A stretch of DNA of 64,000 bases from Dyadobacter sp. 676 (lineage in GTDB: Bacteria > Bacteroidota > Bacteroidia > Cytophagales > Spirosomataceae): NCBI RefSeq assembly GCF_040448675.1, contig NZ_CP159289.1, positions 2,542,001-2,606,000 of the forward strand. Reading direction: 5' to 3'. Every line of letters begins with the position of its first letter. The first letter of the stretch is position 1. Of this stretch, positions 9,052-18,930 are shown piece by piece. A model generated the notes under the pieces. The model ran no database searches. It was not told where the DNA came from and was given only the letters and a program-made list of their open reading frames with translations. Both the position numbers and the translations under genes were made by a program.

Positions 9052-10935
9052 ATGAAAAAATTATCACTCAAAATATTCGTTTCTGTTTCCATGCTCGTTT
9101 TCGCGGGCTGCGACGACTGGCTGGAACGCAAGCCACAGAACATCATCCTCGAAGAACAGGTCTGGAACGACCCGAAGATGATCACCGGCCTTTTGGCCAA
9201 CTATTACGACCGCCTGCCTTATCATACCGACCTCAACCACGGTTCAAGCACCGACAACAATGCGGTGATCAAAGAAGGCTGGCAAGATTTTGCCGCTTAT
9301 GACGAAGCAATGTGGTCCAACAACGACGATGCGCGGAACAATATCCTTTCCTATCCGGTAGACCGGTGGCGGCTTTGGGATTACGGTCTGATACGCGACA
9401 TTAACCTTGCGTTGGAAAACCTCCAGACTTACGGGGTCAGGATTTCGGACGCCCAAAAGGCGCAGTTTTCAGCTGAATTACGATTCTTACGCGCCTTTGT
9501 GTATTTCGAACATGTGAAACGCATGGGCGGCGTCCCGTTGGTGACCAAACAACTGATCTATAACTTCGACGGTAACCCGTCGGCGCTGCAGCAACCCCGC
9601 AACAAAGAAGAGGAAGTGTACGATTTCATCGCCAGTGAACTGGATGCGGTGAAAGATCAGTTGGGCAACGGAACGAGCAACACACGGGCGAACAAGTTTA
9701 CGGCACTTGCCGTGAAAAGCCGCGCCATGCTGTACGCCGCGTCGATCGCCAGGTACAACAATAAGATGGCCTCTCCCATTACCACACCTGGTGGCGAGGT
9801 GGGAATCCCGGCGTCCCGTGCCAATGATTATTATACGAAATCATTGCAAGCCTCCGAGGAAATCATCAATAGCGGCGCCTATGAGCTCTATAAAACCAAT
9901 CCGGATAAAGGGATGAACTTCTATGAGGCCGTGACAAAAAAGAGCGCCAACCGGGAGGTAATCTGGGCGCAGGATTTTTTGGTAAGTAAAGACAAACGTC
10001 ACGGATTCACTTACGACAACATCGCGCGCAACGTACGGGAGGACAACCTGTCGTCATCGTCCATTACCCCGTCGCTGAACCTGGTCGAGGATTATGAATA
10101 CCTCGACGGTACCTCGGGCGAACTGAAAAACCGCAACGCCGGCAATACCGATTACATTTATTATGACAAGTTGCAGGACATTTTCGCGAATAAGGATGCC
10201 CGCCTTTACGGAACGGTAATTTACCCCGGTACAACGTTCCGCGGCATGGAAGTTCAGATACAGGCCGGGGTAAAAGTGTGGGACAATGCGACCAATGCCT
10301 TCAAAACAGTAGAATCTAACGTCCTGGGCTCGACCTACGACGACGGCGGATTGCTTACCGGCGCCTCCGGCCCCCAACGTTCACAGACCGAAGTTTCCAA
10401 TACGGGCTTCTATCTCCGTAAATATGTGGACCAGACGGCCATGTCGAGCACGCGGGGTATCCGCAGCGATATGTGGTGGGTAAGGTTCCGTTTGGGTGAA
10501 ATATACCTGAATGCCGCCGAGGCAGCATTCGAGCTCGGCCGGAATGCGGATGCACTAAAGTACGTTAATACCCTTCGTGAACGCGCCGGATTTCCTGCCA
10601 ACAGCCTGAAAACGCTCACGCTGGAAAAATTGCAGAATGAGCGCCGTGTAGAACTGGCTTTCGAAGACCATCGTGTGTGGGATTTGAAAAGATGGCGCAT
10701 CGCGCACGAAGTGTGGAACGGCAATTCAGCCAATCCGGATGCGGTTATCTACGCATTATATCCTTATCGCGTGGTACGCCCCGGCCACGCCACGCACGGC
10801 AAATACGTTTTTGATAAACTGGTAGCGCCACGTTTCCGGACGCCGAGATTCTTCCAGATGGGCAACTATTACTCGGCCATTCAGCAGAACGTGATTGACA
10901 ACAACCCGAAAATCATCCGTAACCCATTCCATTAA
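9052..10935 (+). CDS. SusD/RagB family nutrient-binding outer membrane lipoprotein (PUL 1)
   Basis: A 627-residue lipoprotein with lipobox 'VFAGC' followed by DDWLERKPQN, typical of SusD. The N-terminal SusD-like domain carries the TPR-like helices, with 'AELRFLRAFVYFEHVKRMGGVPLV' as a characteristic feature. The C-terminal RagB/SusD part includes 'GEIYLNAAEAAFELG' and 'NERRVELAFEDHRVWDLKRWRIA'. It sits on top of the SusC barrel as the lid that binds glycan. It lies 9 bp after SusC and 5 bp before the DUF3823 gene, so the four genes are almost certainly one operon. Confidence 0.95.
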   Translation: MKKLSLKIFVSVSMLVFAGCDDWLERKPQNIILEEQVWNDPKMITGLLANYYDRLPYHTDLNHGSSTDNNAVIKEGWQDFAAYDEAMWSNNDDARNNILSYPVDRWRLWDYGLIRDINLALENLQTYGVRISDAQKAQFSAELRFLRAFVYFEHVKRMGGVPLVTKQLIYNFDGNPSALQQPRNKEEEVYDFIASELDAVKDQLGNGTSNTRANKFTALAVKSRAMLYAASIARYNNKMASPITTPGGEVGIPASRANDYYTKSLQASEEIINSGAYELYKTNPDKGMNFYEAVTKKSANREVIWAQDFLVSKDKRHGFTYDNIARNVREDNLSSSSITPSLNLVEDYEYLDGTSGELKNRNAGNTDYIYYDKLQDIFANKDARLYGTVIYPGTTFRGMEVQIQAGVKVWDNATNAFKTVESNVLGSTYDDGGLLTGASGPQRSQTEVSNTGFYLRKYVDQTAMSSTRGIRSDMWWVRFRLGEIYLNAAEAAFELGRNADALKYVNTLRERAGFPANSLKTLTLEKLQNERRVELAFEDHRVWDLKRWRIAHEVWNGNSANPDAVIYALYPYRVVRPGHATHGKYVFDKLVAPRFRTPRFFQMGNYYSAIQQNVIDNNPKIIRNPFH

Positions 10936-10940
10936 TCGCA

Positions 10941-11630
10941 ATGAAATCAAAAATCATATATGGCATTCCGGCATTGCTGCTGGCACTCATGCTCGGCCTG
11001 TCGGCTTGCGAAAAAGATAACCGCACCGAACCCAAATCGGTTTTGAAGGGGCGGGTGGTATATGAAGGCCAGCCCGTGGGTGTGCGCTCGAACGGCGTCC
11101 AGCTCGAACTCTGGCAGCACGGCTATCAGCTTTTTACCAAAATACCCGTGCATGTGAGCCAGGACGGTACATTCTCGGCTTCGCTATTCGATGGTAATTA
11201 TAAACTCGTGCTCCTCCGTGGCAATGGGCCGTGGACCGACAATACCGATTCCATCGATGTGGAATTGCGTGCCTCAAAAGAAATCGATGTGCCTGTAAAC
11301 CCCTATTTCGTGCTTAAAAACGATGTGTACTCTAAAGGCGAAGGTAAAGTTTCAGCTACCTTCAACGTGCAGCAGGTCGCAAAGGGCCGCACGCTTGAAA
11401 GGGTTAACCTTTACATTGGCACAACTACGATTGTCGATCCGAATAACAGCGTCGCTAATGCGCAGGAAGTGGCTGCCAACCTGACCGACCTGTCGAAGCC
11501 CGTTACGCTGACCGTCAACATTCCGGCCGCACAAGCGTCGCGCGAGTACGTCTATGCGCGCATAGGCGTGAAAACTTCGGGTGTGGGTGAAATGCTTTTC
11601 GGCATGCCGCAGAAGATTATGTTGAAGTAA
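10941..11630 (+). CDS. DUF3823 domain lipoprotein (PUL 1)
   Basis: A 229-residue lipoprotein (lipobox LSAC, then EKDNRTEPKS). An N-terminal Ig-like, carboxypeptidase-regulatory-type domain ('LKGRVVYEGQPVGVRSNGVQLELWQHGY') is followed by a second beta domain. This is the DUF3823 architecture that commonly follows SusD in Bacteroidota loci. It is probably a surface glycan-binding accessory protein, although its function is not established. It overlaps the next gene by one base (TAATG), which indicates translational coupling. Confidence 0.88.
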   Translation: MKSKIIYGIPALLLALMLGLSACEKDNRTEPKSVLKGRVVYEGQPVGVRSNGVQLELWQHGYQLFTKIPVHVSQDGTFSASLFDGNYKLVLLRGNGPWTDNTDSIDVELRASKEIDVPVNPYFVLKNDVYSKGEGKVSATFNVQQVAKGRTLERVNLYIGTTTIVDPNNSVANAQEVAANLTDLSKPVTLTVNIPAAQASREYVYARIGVKTSGVGEMLFGMPQKIMLK

Positions 11631-12610
11631 TGAGGCCATTTATTTTCTTACTACTCATCCTGGGCGCGCAACTCTGCCGCGCCCAGGATTCTTTGCAAAC
11701 GAATATCCCGGTCCATGACCCGGTGATGATCCGGCAGGACGGGGTTTACTACGTTTTCGCGACTGGCCGTGGCATCGGCATATGGTCTTCGAAGGATATG
11801 CGTCACTGGAAAAAAGAAAGGCCGGTATTCAATGCGCCGCCCGAATGGGCCGTGAAGGCCGTGCCGGGTTTTAAAGGACACATCTGGGCGCCGGATATTT
11901 CGTATTACAATGGCCTGTATTACCTCTATTATTCCATTTCCACATTTGGCAAAAACCGCTCGTGCATAGGCCTGGCCACCAACAAGACCCTCGACCCGAG
12001 CAGCGCCGACTATCGCTGGACCGATCATGGACAGGTGATCGAATCTGTCCCCGGCCGCGACGAATGGAATGCCATCGATCCCAATCTAATCCTCGATGAG
12101 CAACAGCAACCCTGGCTCGCGTTCGGCTCGTTCTGGAATGGCGTCAAGCTGGTAAAACTCGATGCCGACGCCCGCCATATTGCTCAGCCGCAAACCTGGT
12201 TCACCCTCGCGAGCGTCCCGCGCAAGAGAGCGGGCAGCGACTCCACCGGTAACGGGGCCATCGAGGCGCCGTTTATTTTCAGAAAATCTGATTATTTCTA
12301 TCTGTTTGCCTCCTATGACTACTGTTGCCGGGGCGAAAAGAGTACTTACAAAATGCGTGTCGGACGCTCCAAAACGCTCACCGGCCCCTACCTCGACATG
12401 GACGGTATTCCGATGACACAAGGTGGCGGGACATTATTACTGGAAGGCAATGCCGACTGGCATGGCGTCGGGCACAATGCGGTTTGCACATTCGACGGGA
12501 CAGATTACCTCGTATTTCATGGTTATGATGCAAAAGACAAAGGGCGCTCCAAGCTGCGGGTGGAGTCGTTGGACTGGAATGATGGTTGGCCGGTGTTGCA
12601 TTCGCATTAA
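11630..12610 (+). CDS. Glycoside hydrolase family 43, probable endo-arabinanase
   Basis: A 326-residue secreted enzyme (signal ending near LCRAQ). It is a five-bladed GH43 propeller with the expected catalytic triad. The general base is Asp30 in 'VHDPVMI', the pKa modulator Asp150 in 'NAIDPN' and the general acid Glu212 in 'IEAPFIF'. The spacing 120 and 62 is almost the same as in characterised Arb43A-type arabinanases (38/158/221). 'GHIWAPDISYYNG' is also typical. It probably cleaves alpha-1,5-arabinan for the SusC/D pair upstream. An exo-acting arabinofuranosidase cannot be excluded. Confidence 0.9.
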   Translation: MRPFIFLLLILGAQLCRAQDSLQTNIPVHDPVMIRQDGVYYVFATGRGIGIWSSKDMRHWKKERPVFNAPPEWAVKAVPGFKGHIWAPDISYYNGLYYLYYSISTFGKNRSCIGLATNKTLDPSSADYRWTDHGQVIESVPGRDEWNAIDPNLILDEQQQPWLAFGSFWNGVKLVKLDADARHIAQPQTWFTLASVPRKRAGSDSTGNGAIEAPFIFRKSDYFYLFASYDYCCRGEKSTYKMRVGRSKTLTGPYLDMDGIPMTQGGGTLLLEGNADWHGVGHNAVCTFDGTDYLVFHGYDAKDKGRSKLRVESLDWNDGWPVLHSH

Positions 12611-12659
12611 CGATGTTACATCCCTGACGGGATTTTATTAGCGGAAGCGGGTTCTTGGC

Positions 12660-12872
12660 TGCCGATATTACATCGCTACGCGATTGGCCTTGATTAATGC
12701 GGTTAGACATGAAATACTGATAGCGCGGTACGTAAACCGCTTCTGCATAACCAGATGACGGATATCTTGCTACCAATATTACACCGCTACGCGATTAAGC
12801 TCAACTAATGCCGTTAGGCATGAAACATTGGTAGCCTAACGGACGCAACGCTTCTTCTAATGCCGTAGGCAT
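12660..12872. repeat. Two diverged ~65-bp palindromic repeat units plus a partial third
   Basis: The 344-bp gap between GH43 and the AraC gene holds related units. The best copy runs 12770-12834, has inverted ends CTACCAAT/ATTGGTAG, and contains 'ACCGCTACGCGATT' and the hairpin ATGCCgttaGGCAT. A second copy at about 12660-12725 aligns over most of its length ('ATTACATCGCTACGCGATT', then 'CATGAAATACTGATAG'). Another ATGCCGTAGGCAT hairpin lies near 12860. The region has no plausible gene. Units of this kind behave like dispersed, non-coding mobile repeats, but no transposase is adjacent. Confidence 0.75.
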
Positions 12873-12954
12873 GTAACAACAAAAAATGCAATACATCAAA
12901 CGAAACAATTCCGGCATGAAGCATTAACCAACCTTCCTGCGTATATTTAATATT

Positions 12955-13827
12955 ATGAAAGTCGTACAATTCACCATCCCCGTTTCCCGCGAAAGTACAA
13001 TTGTCGTGCAGGAGGAAAAACTGCCGCATTACTACCCGCATTTGCACCGCCACCGCGAGGTGCAAATCGAGTGGGTGGTGGAAGGCTCGGGAATCCTGGT
13101 CGCGGGGAACTATATGCAGCGGTTCGAGTCGGGCGACATTTACATTATCGGGGCTAATCAGTCGCACATTTTCAAGAACGACGAGTCCTATTTCAATCCC
13201 GACGAGCCCAGGCAGATCCATTCCGTTTCCATTTTCTTCGATCCCAATTATTTATCCCAGAACATCCTGAGCCTGCCGGAAATGGCCAGTATCCGGAAGT
13301 TCGTCAACGGCGTTCACAACGGCTTTCAAATCCCTGAAGAAGCGCGGGAAAGTGTGCAGAAAATCATTTCGGAAATTATCCACTACAAGGAAAGCCAGCG
13401 CGTGGCGGCGTTTATCAAACTGCTCTACCAGTTTTCGACCACCCGCGACCTGAAACCGCTCGCTACCAGCAACAGCGAACAAGTCATTTCCGAGGTCGAG
13501 GGGATCCGGATGGACCGTATTTTTCAATACCTCGTCACGAACTACAAACGCCACATTTCCCTCGCCGAAATCTCCGAAGTCGCCAACCTCACGCCACAGG
13601 CATTCTGCCGGTATTTCAAGAAGCACACCGACAAGACCTTTGTAAGTTTTCTGAATGAAGTGCGGATCAACGAGGCCTGCAAGATTATCCTTTCCGGGAA
13701 GTTCGACAGCTTTTCGGACATCTGCTACCAGACCGGCTTTGACCACGTGACGAATTTCAACCGGGTGTTTAAAAAGACGACCGGCATGTCGCCCGGCGAA
13801 TACCAGAAAGGTTTCAGGGATATTTAA
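12955..13827 (+). CDS. AraC family transcriptional regulator
   Basis: A 290-residue regulator. The N-terminal cupin-like sensor (about 1-160) includes 'HLHRHREVQIEWVVEGSGILVAG'. The C-terminal double helix-turn-helix (about 190-287) is 'HISLAEISEVANLTPQAFCRYFKKHT', and the second helix pair ends in 'FDHVTNFNRVFKKTTGMSPGEYQK', a canonical AraC finish. There is no signal peptide or transmembrane segment, so it is cytosolic. It follows the SusC-SusD-DUF3823-GH43 operon in the same direction and probably controls it in response to a sugar, although it could also act on the hydantoinase genes downstream. Confidence 0.93.
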   Translation: MKVVQFTIPVSRESTIVVQEEKLPHYYPHLHRHREVQIEWVVEGSGILVAGNYMQRFESGDIYIIGANQSHIFKNDESYFNPDEPRQIHSVSIFFDPNYLSQNILSLPEMASIRKFVNGVHNGFQIPEEARESVQKIISEIIHYKESQRVAAFIKLLYQFSTTRDLKPLATSNSEQVISEVEGIRMDRIFQYLVTNYKRHISLAEISEVANLTPQAFCRYFKKHTDKTFVSFLNEVRINEACKIILSGKFDSFSDICYQTGFDHVTNFNRVFKKTTGMSPGEYQKGFRDI

Positions 13828-13909
13828 ATTTAAGGTAAAGACAGGCTTCAATGCGCTGAATTGGGTAAATTAGGGTTTCTGCTGCTTTATTGAAACAAAA
13901 CCCGTTGTT

Positions 13910-16900
13910 TTGAAAAATACCCCTTCAACCGCCTGGCAAATCTGGATCGATACCGGCGGGACATTTACCGATTGCCTGGCTATTGACCCGACCGGGAACA
14001 AAACGCGCATCAAAGTACTTAGTTCCAGCTGCCTCCGGGGCCGCATTACAGAGAAATTAGGCAACAATACCTACCGTTTCAAAGCCTCCTGGTCGTACGA
14101 TGGCGCCCTTTTCAAAAACTATACATTCAAACTGCACGGAAACGAAATGCCGAGCCGCATCGAAACGATAGACAGGCGGCAACACACGATCACATTGAAG
14201 GATGATCTGGCATTTACCCAGCCCACCGATTTTGAAATAACCACGGGCGAGGAAGCGCCCATTCTGGCCGCGCGGCTGCTTACCCAAACGCCGCTCGACC
14301 AGCCGCTTCCGCCGATTGCCATGCGATTGGGCACAACGAAAGGCACCAATGCATTGCTCGAAAGAAAGGGCGCCAAGACGTTGCTGGTTGTCACAAAGGG
14401 TTTCAAAGATCTGCTCTACATTGGTAACCAGCAGCGCCCGTCACTTTTTCAGCTTAATATCCCCGAACCTAAATTGCTTTACAGCGATGTGCTGGAAGCG
14501 GATGAGCGGTTGGATGCGGCAGGGACTGTGCTCTATGCATTGGATTTAAGCGGTTTCAGATCTAAAACAACACCTGCTGATTATGAGTCAGTAGCCGTTT
14601 CTCTTTTGCATTCCTACCAAAATCCGGAGCATGAATCGCAGCTGGCGACGTGGTTCCGGGATAATGGCGCAAAATACATTTCCGCATCGTCGGACCTGTT
14701 TCCGTTCTCGCATTACCTGCTCAGGACGCAAACGGCGGTAGTCAATGCCTACCTCGATCCGATCCTTGACCAGTATTTAACCAATATCGGAAAAGCACTG
14801 AATGGCGCCGCGCCGGATGGCGGTAGCCTGCAAGTCATGACCAGCACCGGCAGCCTTTCCGAAGTGAGTGGTTTTCACGCAAAAGACAGCTTGCTCAGCG
14901 GCCCGGCCGGGGGAATGGTCGCGGCCACCAACTTCGCCCGCAAACTGGGTTTTCCAAAAGCCATTACCTTCGACATGGGCGGCACGAGCACTGACACGGC
15001 GCTGATCGACGGCCAGCCGGAACTAAAATATGTTACCGAAATCGACGGCATTGAATTCCATAACCCTACCCTGGCCATTGAAACCGTTGCCGCCGGCGGT
15101 GGTTCGGTGTGCTGGTTTGATGGTTTCTCCTTGCAGGTAGGTCCCGAAAGCGCCGGTGCATCGCCGGGCCCGGCCTGCTACGGGGCGAACGGGCCGTTGA
15201 CGGTTACGGACATCAATCTGCTGCTGGGCCAGCTGGAAACATCGAAATTCAGTATTCCCATTAACCCCGCGGCAGCTATTTCGAAGTTGGAAGAGCTCCG
15301 GACCGCCATCCGGTCGCAAACCGGCAATCTTTTAAGCCATTACGAAATCCTGACGGGCCTCGAACGCATTGCCAACGAAAAAATGGCCGACGCGATCCGA
15401 AAGATTTCAGTGGAAAAAGGGATCGATCCCAAAGCGTTTGCACTGGTCACTTTCGGCGGTGCTGGCGGCCTACATGCCTGCCAGCTGGCCGAGCTGCTGG
15501 ATATGGATACTGTGCTGCTCCCTTACGACGGCGGGCTTTTCAGCGCGGCGGGCATCGGCGAGGCGTTGATCAGCACCATCGTTTCGAAACAGATCCTGCT
15601 GCCCTGGACAGAGGCGGCGGACAATATCCCTGAGTGGTGGGAAAATCTGGAAAAGCAGGCCACCGAAATTTTAAGAAAACAGGGAGTTAATGCTTTTGAA
15701 ATCGTATTCTGCCATGTTTACCTACGGTTTGCGGGGCAGGAAAATACCGTCGAAATACCCTATTCGGGCGACACGACGCTCGCCAAATTCGAAGAAACTT
15801 ACCGCGCGCAGTTCGGGTATTTCCCGACTAATGTCGTAGTGGAACTCGAAAGCGTCAAACTGAAAGTCCAACAGCGAAGCGCAGGCATCGAGCCGTTACC
15901 GGTTATTAAAAATGGGCCGGACGCATTGCATTCCGGCCGCAGCAAACCGTTTTTAAGTGACCCGCGCCTCCCCGAAACGGCGGTTTTCGAATGGGACAAC
16001 CTCCAACCCGGCGATCAGCTGGAAGGGCCTTCCATTTTGCTTAACAACACTTCCACGACCTACCTGCCGAAAGGCTGGAAACTGGTGATCCAGCATGGGC
16101 AGGACGCCATTGCCTGGCGAACAGCGAGCGCAGGGACCCATACCGGGCACCAAAGTGAGGAAGTTGCATTGCAGCTTTTCACGAACCGCTTCAAAGCTAT
16201 CGCCGACGAAATGGGCGTGCAATTGCAGCGGACGGCCTTTTCGGTGAACGTCAAGGAGCGCCTCGATTTTTCGTGCGCGTTGCTCGACGCCGACGGCGAA
16301 CTTCTCGTGAACGCGCAACACATTCCGGTGCATCTGGGGAGCATGGGCATATGCGGGCGCCTCGTGCGCGAAGCCATCGCGATCGGTCCGGGCGATGTGG
16401 TGATTACCAACCACCCACAATACGGCGGGTCGCATTTGCCGGACATTACCCTGATCGCCGGCGTGTTTACAGACGACGGGATTTGTGTAGGTTATGTCAT
16501 CAACCGCGCGCACCATGCTGAAGTGGGCGGCAAAACACCCGGGTCAATGCCGCCCGACGCGGCTTGCCTGGCCGAGGAAGGCGTGGTAATCGTGCCGCAA
16601 TATTTGGTAAAGGGAGATGAATTTCAATGGGAGGCATTGCAGGAACTGTTCACAAGCGGCCCCTACCCGACCCGTTCGTTCCTGTCCAACGAAGCCGACA
16701 TTGTAGCAGCCCTGTCGGCATTGAAAAAAGGCAGCGCGCAATTGCTGAAACTGGTGGAAAACCATGGTCTGGAAACCGTGCGAAAATATATGGGTATGCT
16801 AAAACAAACGGCTGTTTCGCAGCTCAGGAATGCATTGCTTCCGCTGCGAGGGCGGGTTTTTGAGGCTTCTGAGCTTTTGGACGATGACAATCGGATAAAC

Positions 16901-17692
16901 GTCAAAATTACCATATCCGATGATAAGCAAATCTTCGACTTCACAGGCACGTCCGGCGTCCATCCCAATAACCTGAATGCAAATATTTCCATTCTGTACA
17001 GTGCGATATTGTATGTGCTAAGGCTTTTGGTAGACAAAGAGATTCCCTTGAATGATGGCCTGATGCGGAATGTAGAGATCAGACTGCCCGAAAACAGCTT
17101 TCTGCATCCGCAATTTTCCGACGATCCGTGGCAATGCCCGGCGGTGGTTGGCGGAAACACGGAGGTGAGTCAGCGGCTGGTGGATACTTTATTAAAAGCA
17201 TTCGGCCTCGCCGCTTGCAGCCAGGGGACGATGAACAACTTCCTTTTCGGAAACGAGCGGTTCGGCTATTATGAAACGATCGGTGGCGGTGTGGGCGCGG
17301 GGAATGGATTCGATGGCCGCTCGGCGGTGCATCAGCATATGACCAACACGCGCATCACCGATCCGGAACAGTTGGAACGGAAATATCCCGTTCGGTTGCT
17401 CGAATTCGGCATTCGTCGCGGTTCAGGCGGTGCGGGGCGCTGGCGCGGCGGGGACGGCATTGTGCGGAAACTGGAATTCCTGATGCCATTGCAGGTTACT
17501 TTGCTTGGTCAGCACCGGCGGTATGCACCTTATGGCATGGCTGGTGGTGGCGATGGGCTTCGCGGGCGGCATGTGCTTTTTTCAAACGGCTCGGCGAATG
17601 AGTTACCCGGAATTTGTAGTCTTGAAGTGAATGCGCGGGATGTTTTGGCAATTGAGACTCCGGGGGGCGGGGGTTTTGGAACTTCAATTTAA
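13910..17692 (+). CDS. Fused hydantoinase A/B (5-oxoprolinase-type ATP-dependent amidohydrolase)
   Basis: A 1260-residue cytosolic enzyme with a TTG start; no ATG fits before the first motif. The N-terminal ASKHA-type fold begins '[14 protein letters not shown]' (phosphate loop). The HyuA core has '[13 protein letters not shown]', 'LLSGPAGGM' and '[13 protein letters not shown]'. HyuB starts near residue 745 with '[30 protein letters not shown]' and includes 'HLGSMG', '[12 protein letters not shown]' and the Gly-rich end 'GGGGFG'. About 80 residues are inserted near 45-125 between the first strand and the core, unlike classical 5-oxoprolinases. The family cleaves cyclic amides such as 5-oxoproline or hydantoins using ATP; the exact substrate is not shown. 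Confidence 0.9.
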   Translation: MKNTPSTAWQIWIDTGGTFTDCLAIDPTGNKTRIKVLSSSCLRGRITEKLGNNTYRFKASWSYDGALFKNYTFKLHGNEMPSRIETIDRRQHTITLKDDLAFTQPTDFEITTGEEAPILAARLLTQTPLDQPLPPIAMRLGTTKGTNALLERKGAKTLLVVTKGFKDLLYIGNQQRPSLFQLNIPEPKLLYSDVLEADERLDAAGTVLYALDLSGFRSKTTPADYESVAVSLLHSYQNPEHESQLATWFRDNGAKYISASSDLFPFSHYLLRTQTAVVNAYLDPILDQYLTNIGKALNGAAPDGGSLQVMTSTGSLSEVSGFHAKDSLLSGPAGGMVAATNFARKLGFPKAITFDMGGTSTDTALIDGQPELKYVTEIDGIEFHNPTLAIETVAAGGGSVCWFDGFSLQVGPESAGASPGPACYGANGPLTVTDINLLLGQLETSKFSIPINPAAAISKLEELRTAIRSQTGNLLSHYEILTGLERIANEKMADAIRKISVEKGIDPKAFALVTFGGAGGLHACQLAELLDMDTVLLPYDGGLFSAAGIGEALISTIVSKQILLPWTEAADNIPEWWENLEKQATEILRKQGVNAFEIVFCHVYLRFAGQENTVEIPYSGDTTLAKFEETYRAQFGYFPTNVVVELESVKLKVQQRSAGIEPLPVIKNGPDALHSGRSKPFLSDPRLPETAVFEWDNLQPGDQLEGPSILLNNTSTTYLPKGWKLVIQHGQDAIAWRTASAGTHTGHQSEEVALQLFTNRFKAIADEMGVQLQRTAFSVNVKERLDFSCALLDADGELLVNAQHIPVHLGSMGICGRLVREAIAIGPGDVVITNHPQYGGSHLPDITLIAGVFTDDGICVGYVINRAHHAEVGGKTPGSMPPDAACLAEEGVVIVPQYLVKGDEFQWEALQELFTSGPYPTRSFLSNEADIVAALSALKKGSAQLLKLVENHGLETVRKYMGMLKQTAVSQLRNALLPLRGRVFEASELLDDDNRINVKITISDDKQIFDFTGTSGVHPNNLNANISILYSAILYVLRLLVDKEIPLNDGLMRNVEIRLPENSFLHPQFSDDPWQCPAVVGGNTEVSQRLVDTLLKAFGLAACSQGTMNNFLFGNERFGYYETIGGGVGAGNGFDGRSAVHQHMTNTRITDPEQLERKYPVRLLEFGIRRGSGGAGRWRGGDGIVRKLEFLMPLQVTLLGQHRRYAPYGMAGGGDGLRGRHVLFSNGSANELPGICSLEVNARDVLAIETPGGGGFGTSI

Positions 17693-17698
17693 TAATGC

Positions 17699-17751
17699 CA
17701 CGAAGACACGAATGTGCACGAAGACATTCGTGTAGAATTCGCGCCTTCGTG
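17699..17751. repeat. Palindromic element between the oxoprolinase and NRAMP-like genes
   Basis: Perfect 10-bp arms ACACGAATGT (17706-17715) and ACATTCGTGT (17724-17733) lie inside outer arms CACGAAG (17699-17705) and CTTCGTG (17745-17751). It fills nearly all of the 70-bp spacer. There is no T tract after it, so it may be a small repeat or an attenuating structure and is not clearly a terminator. Confidence 0.6.
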
Positions 17752-17762
17752 ATAACAAAAAA

Positions 17763-18920
17763 ATGTCAAAAAACAAAAATGCACTGCTAGGCGCCGCATT
17801 CCTTATGGCCACCTCCGCGGTAGGTCCCGGCTTTCTGACCCAAACGACCGTCTTCACCGAAAAGCTGGCGACCAGCTTCGGCTTTGTCATTTTGATATCC
17901 ATCGTGATCGACCTCGCGGTCCAGTTTAACATCTGGCAAATCGTCACCGTCTCCGGCAAACGCGCCCAGGATCTGGCCAACGACCTTTTCCCCGGCCTGG
18001 GCTATCTGCTCGCATTCCTAATCGTGGCCGGCGGGCTGGCTTTTAACATCGGTAATGTAGCGGGCGCCGGCCTGGGCATCGAAGCCATGACGGGCATCGG
18101 TGTTCAAACCGGCGCGATCGTCAGCGCGGCCATTGCCATCGGTATTTTCCTGTTCAAAGAAGCCGGCAAGGCCATGGACAGTTTCGCCAAAATCCTTGGC
18201 TTCGTCATGATTGCCCTCATTCTCTACGTCGCATTCACCTCGCACCCGCCACTCGGCAGTGCCGTTCGTCACACTTTCCTGCCCGAAAAATTCGACCCTA
18301 TCGCCACCCTCACACTCGTAGGCGGGACCGTGGGCGGGTACATCTCCTTCGCGGGCGCGCACCGCCTGCTCGACTCGGGCGTACGAGGCCGAAATGCATT
18401 GAAAGAAGTCAACCGCGGCGCATCCACCGGCATACTTATCACCGCTTTGATCCGCTATCTGCTCTTCCTGGCCACGCTCGGGATTGTCCTCGGCGGCGCG
18501 AGTATCAACCCCGACAATCCCGCAGCTTCGGTTTTTGAAAACGCCGTTGGCGGCTTTGGAAAGCAGTTGTTTGGACTCATGATCTGGGCGGCCGCCATTA
18601 CATCGGTGGTTGGCGCGGCTTACACTTCCATTTCCTTTCTGAGGTCGTTCCACCCGCTGATAGAAAAGCATCAGTCGCGCATTATTATTGTCTTTATCCT
18701 TATTTCCACCCTCATTTTCCTGCTCGTCGGCCGACCGGTGAAAGTGCTGGTCTTTGTGGGCACATTGAATGGCTTTGTACTCCCCATTGCCCTCGCCATT
18801 CTGCTCGTAGCAAGCCGGAAAAGCCGGTTGATGGGCAGCTACAAACACCCGGTGTTGCTCCAACTTGCTGGCTGGGCAGTGGTACTGATCCTTCTTGCTA
18901 TGGCTTTTAATGTATTTTAA
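17763..18920 (+). CDS. NRAMP-family-like membrane transporter lacking canonical metal motifs
   Basis: A 385-residue polytopic membrane protein with about 11 hydrophobic segments. The first is 'AVGPGFLTQTTVFTEKL', the NRAMP 'GPGFL' start, but the metal-binding DPGN that should follow is absent. The second metal motif (MPHN) is also missing: the matching region reads 'VGGYISFAGAHRLLDSG'. This matches the Bacillus YcsG type of NRAMP relative, whose gene lies with 5-oxoprolinase genes. Here it directly follows the fused oxoprolinase, so it may import a cyclic amide, amino acid or related solute; metal transport is unlikely. The substrate is inferred from context only. Confidence 0.82.
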   Translation: MSKNKNALLGAAFLMATSAVGPGFLTQTTVFTEKLATSFGFVILISIVIDLAVQFNIWQIVTVSGKRAQDLANDLFPGLGYLLAFLIVAGGLAFNIGNVAGAGLGIEAMTGIGVQTGAIVSAAIAIGIFLFKEAGKAMDSFAKILGFVMIALILYVAFTSHPPLGSAVRHTFLPEKFDPIATLTLVGGTVGGYISFAGAHRLLDSGVRGRNALKEVNRGASTGILITALIRYLLFLATLGIVLGGASINPDNPAASVFENAVGGFGKQLFGLMIWAAAITSVVGAAYTSISFLRSFHPLIEKHQSRIIIVFILISTLIFLLVGRPVKVLVFVGTLNGFVLPIALAILLVASRKSRLMGSYKHPVLLQLAGWAVVLILLAMAFNVF

Positions 18921-18930
18921 ATTAATCATC

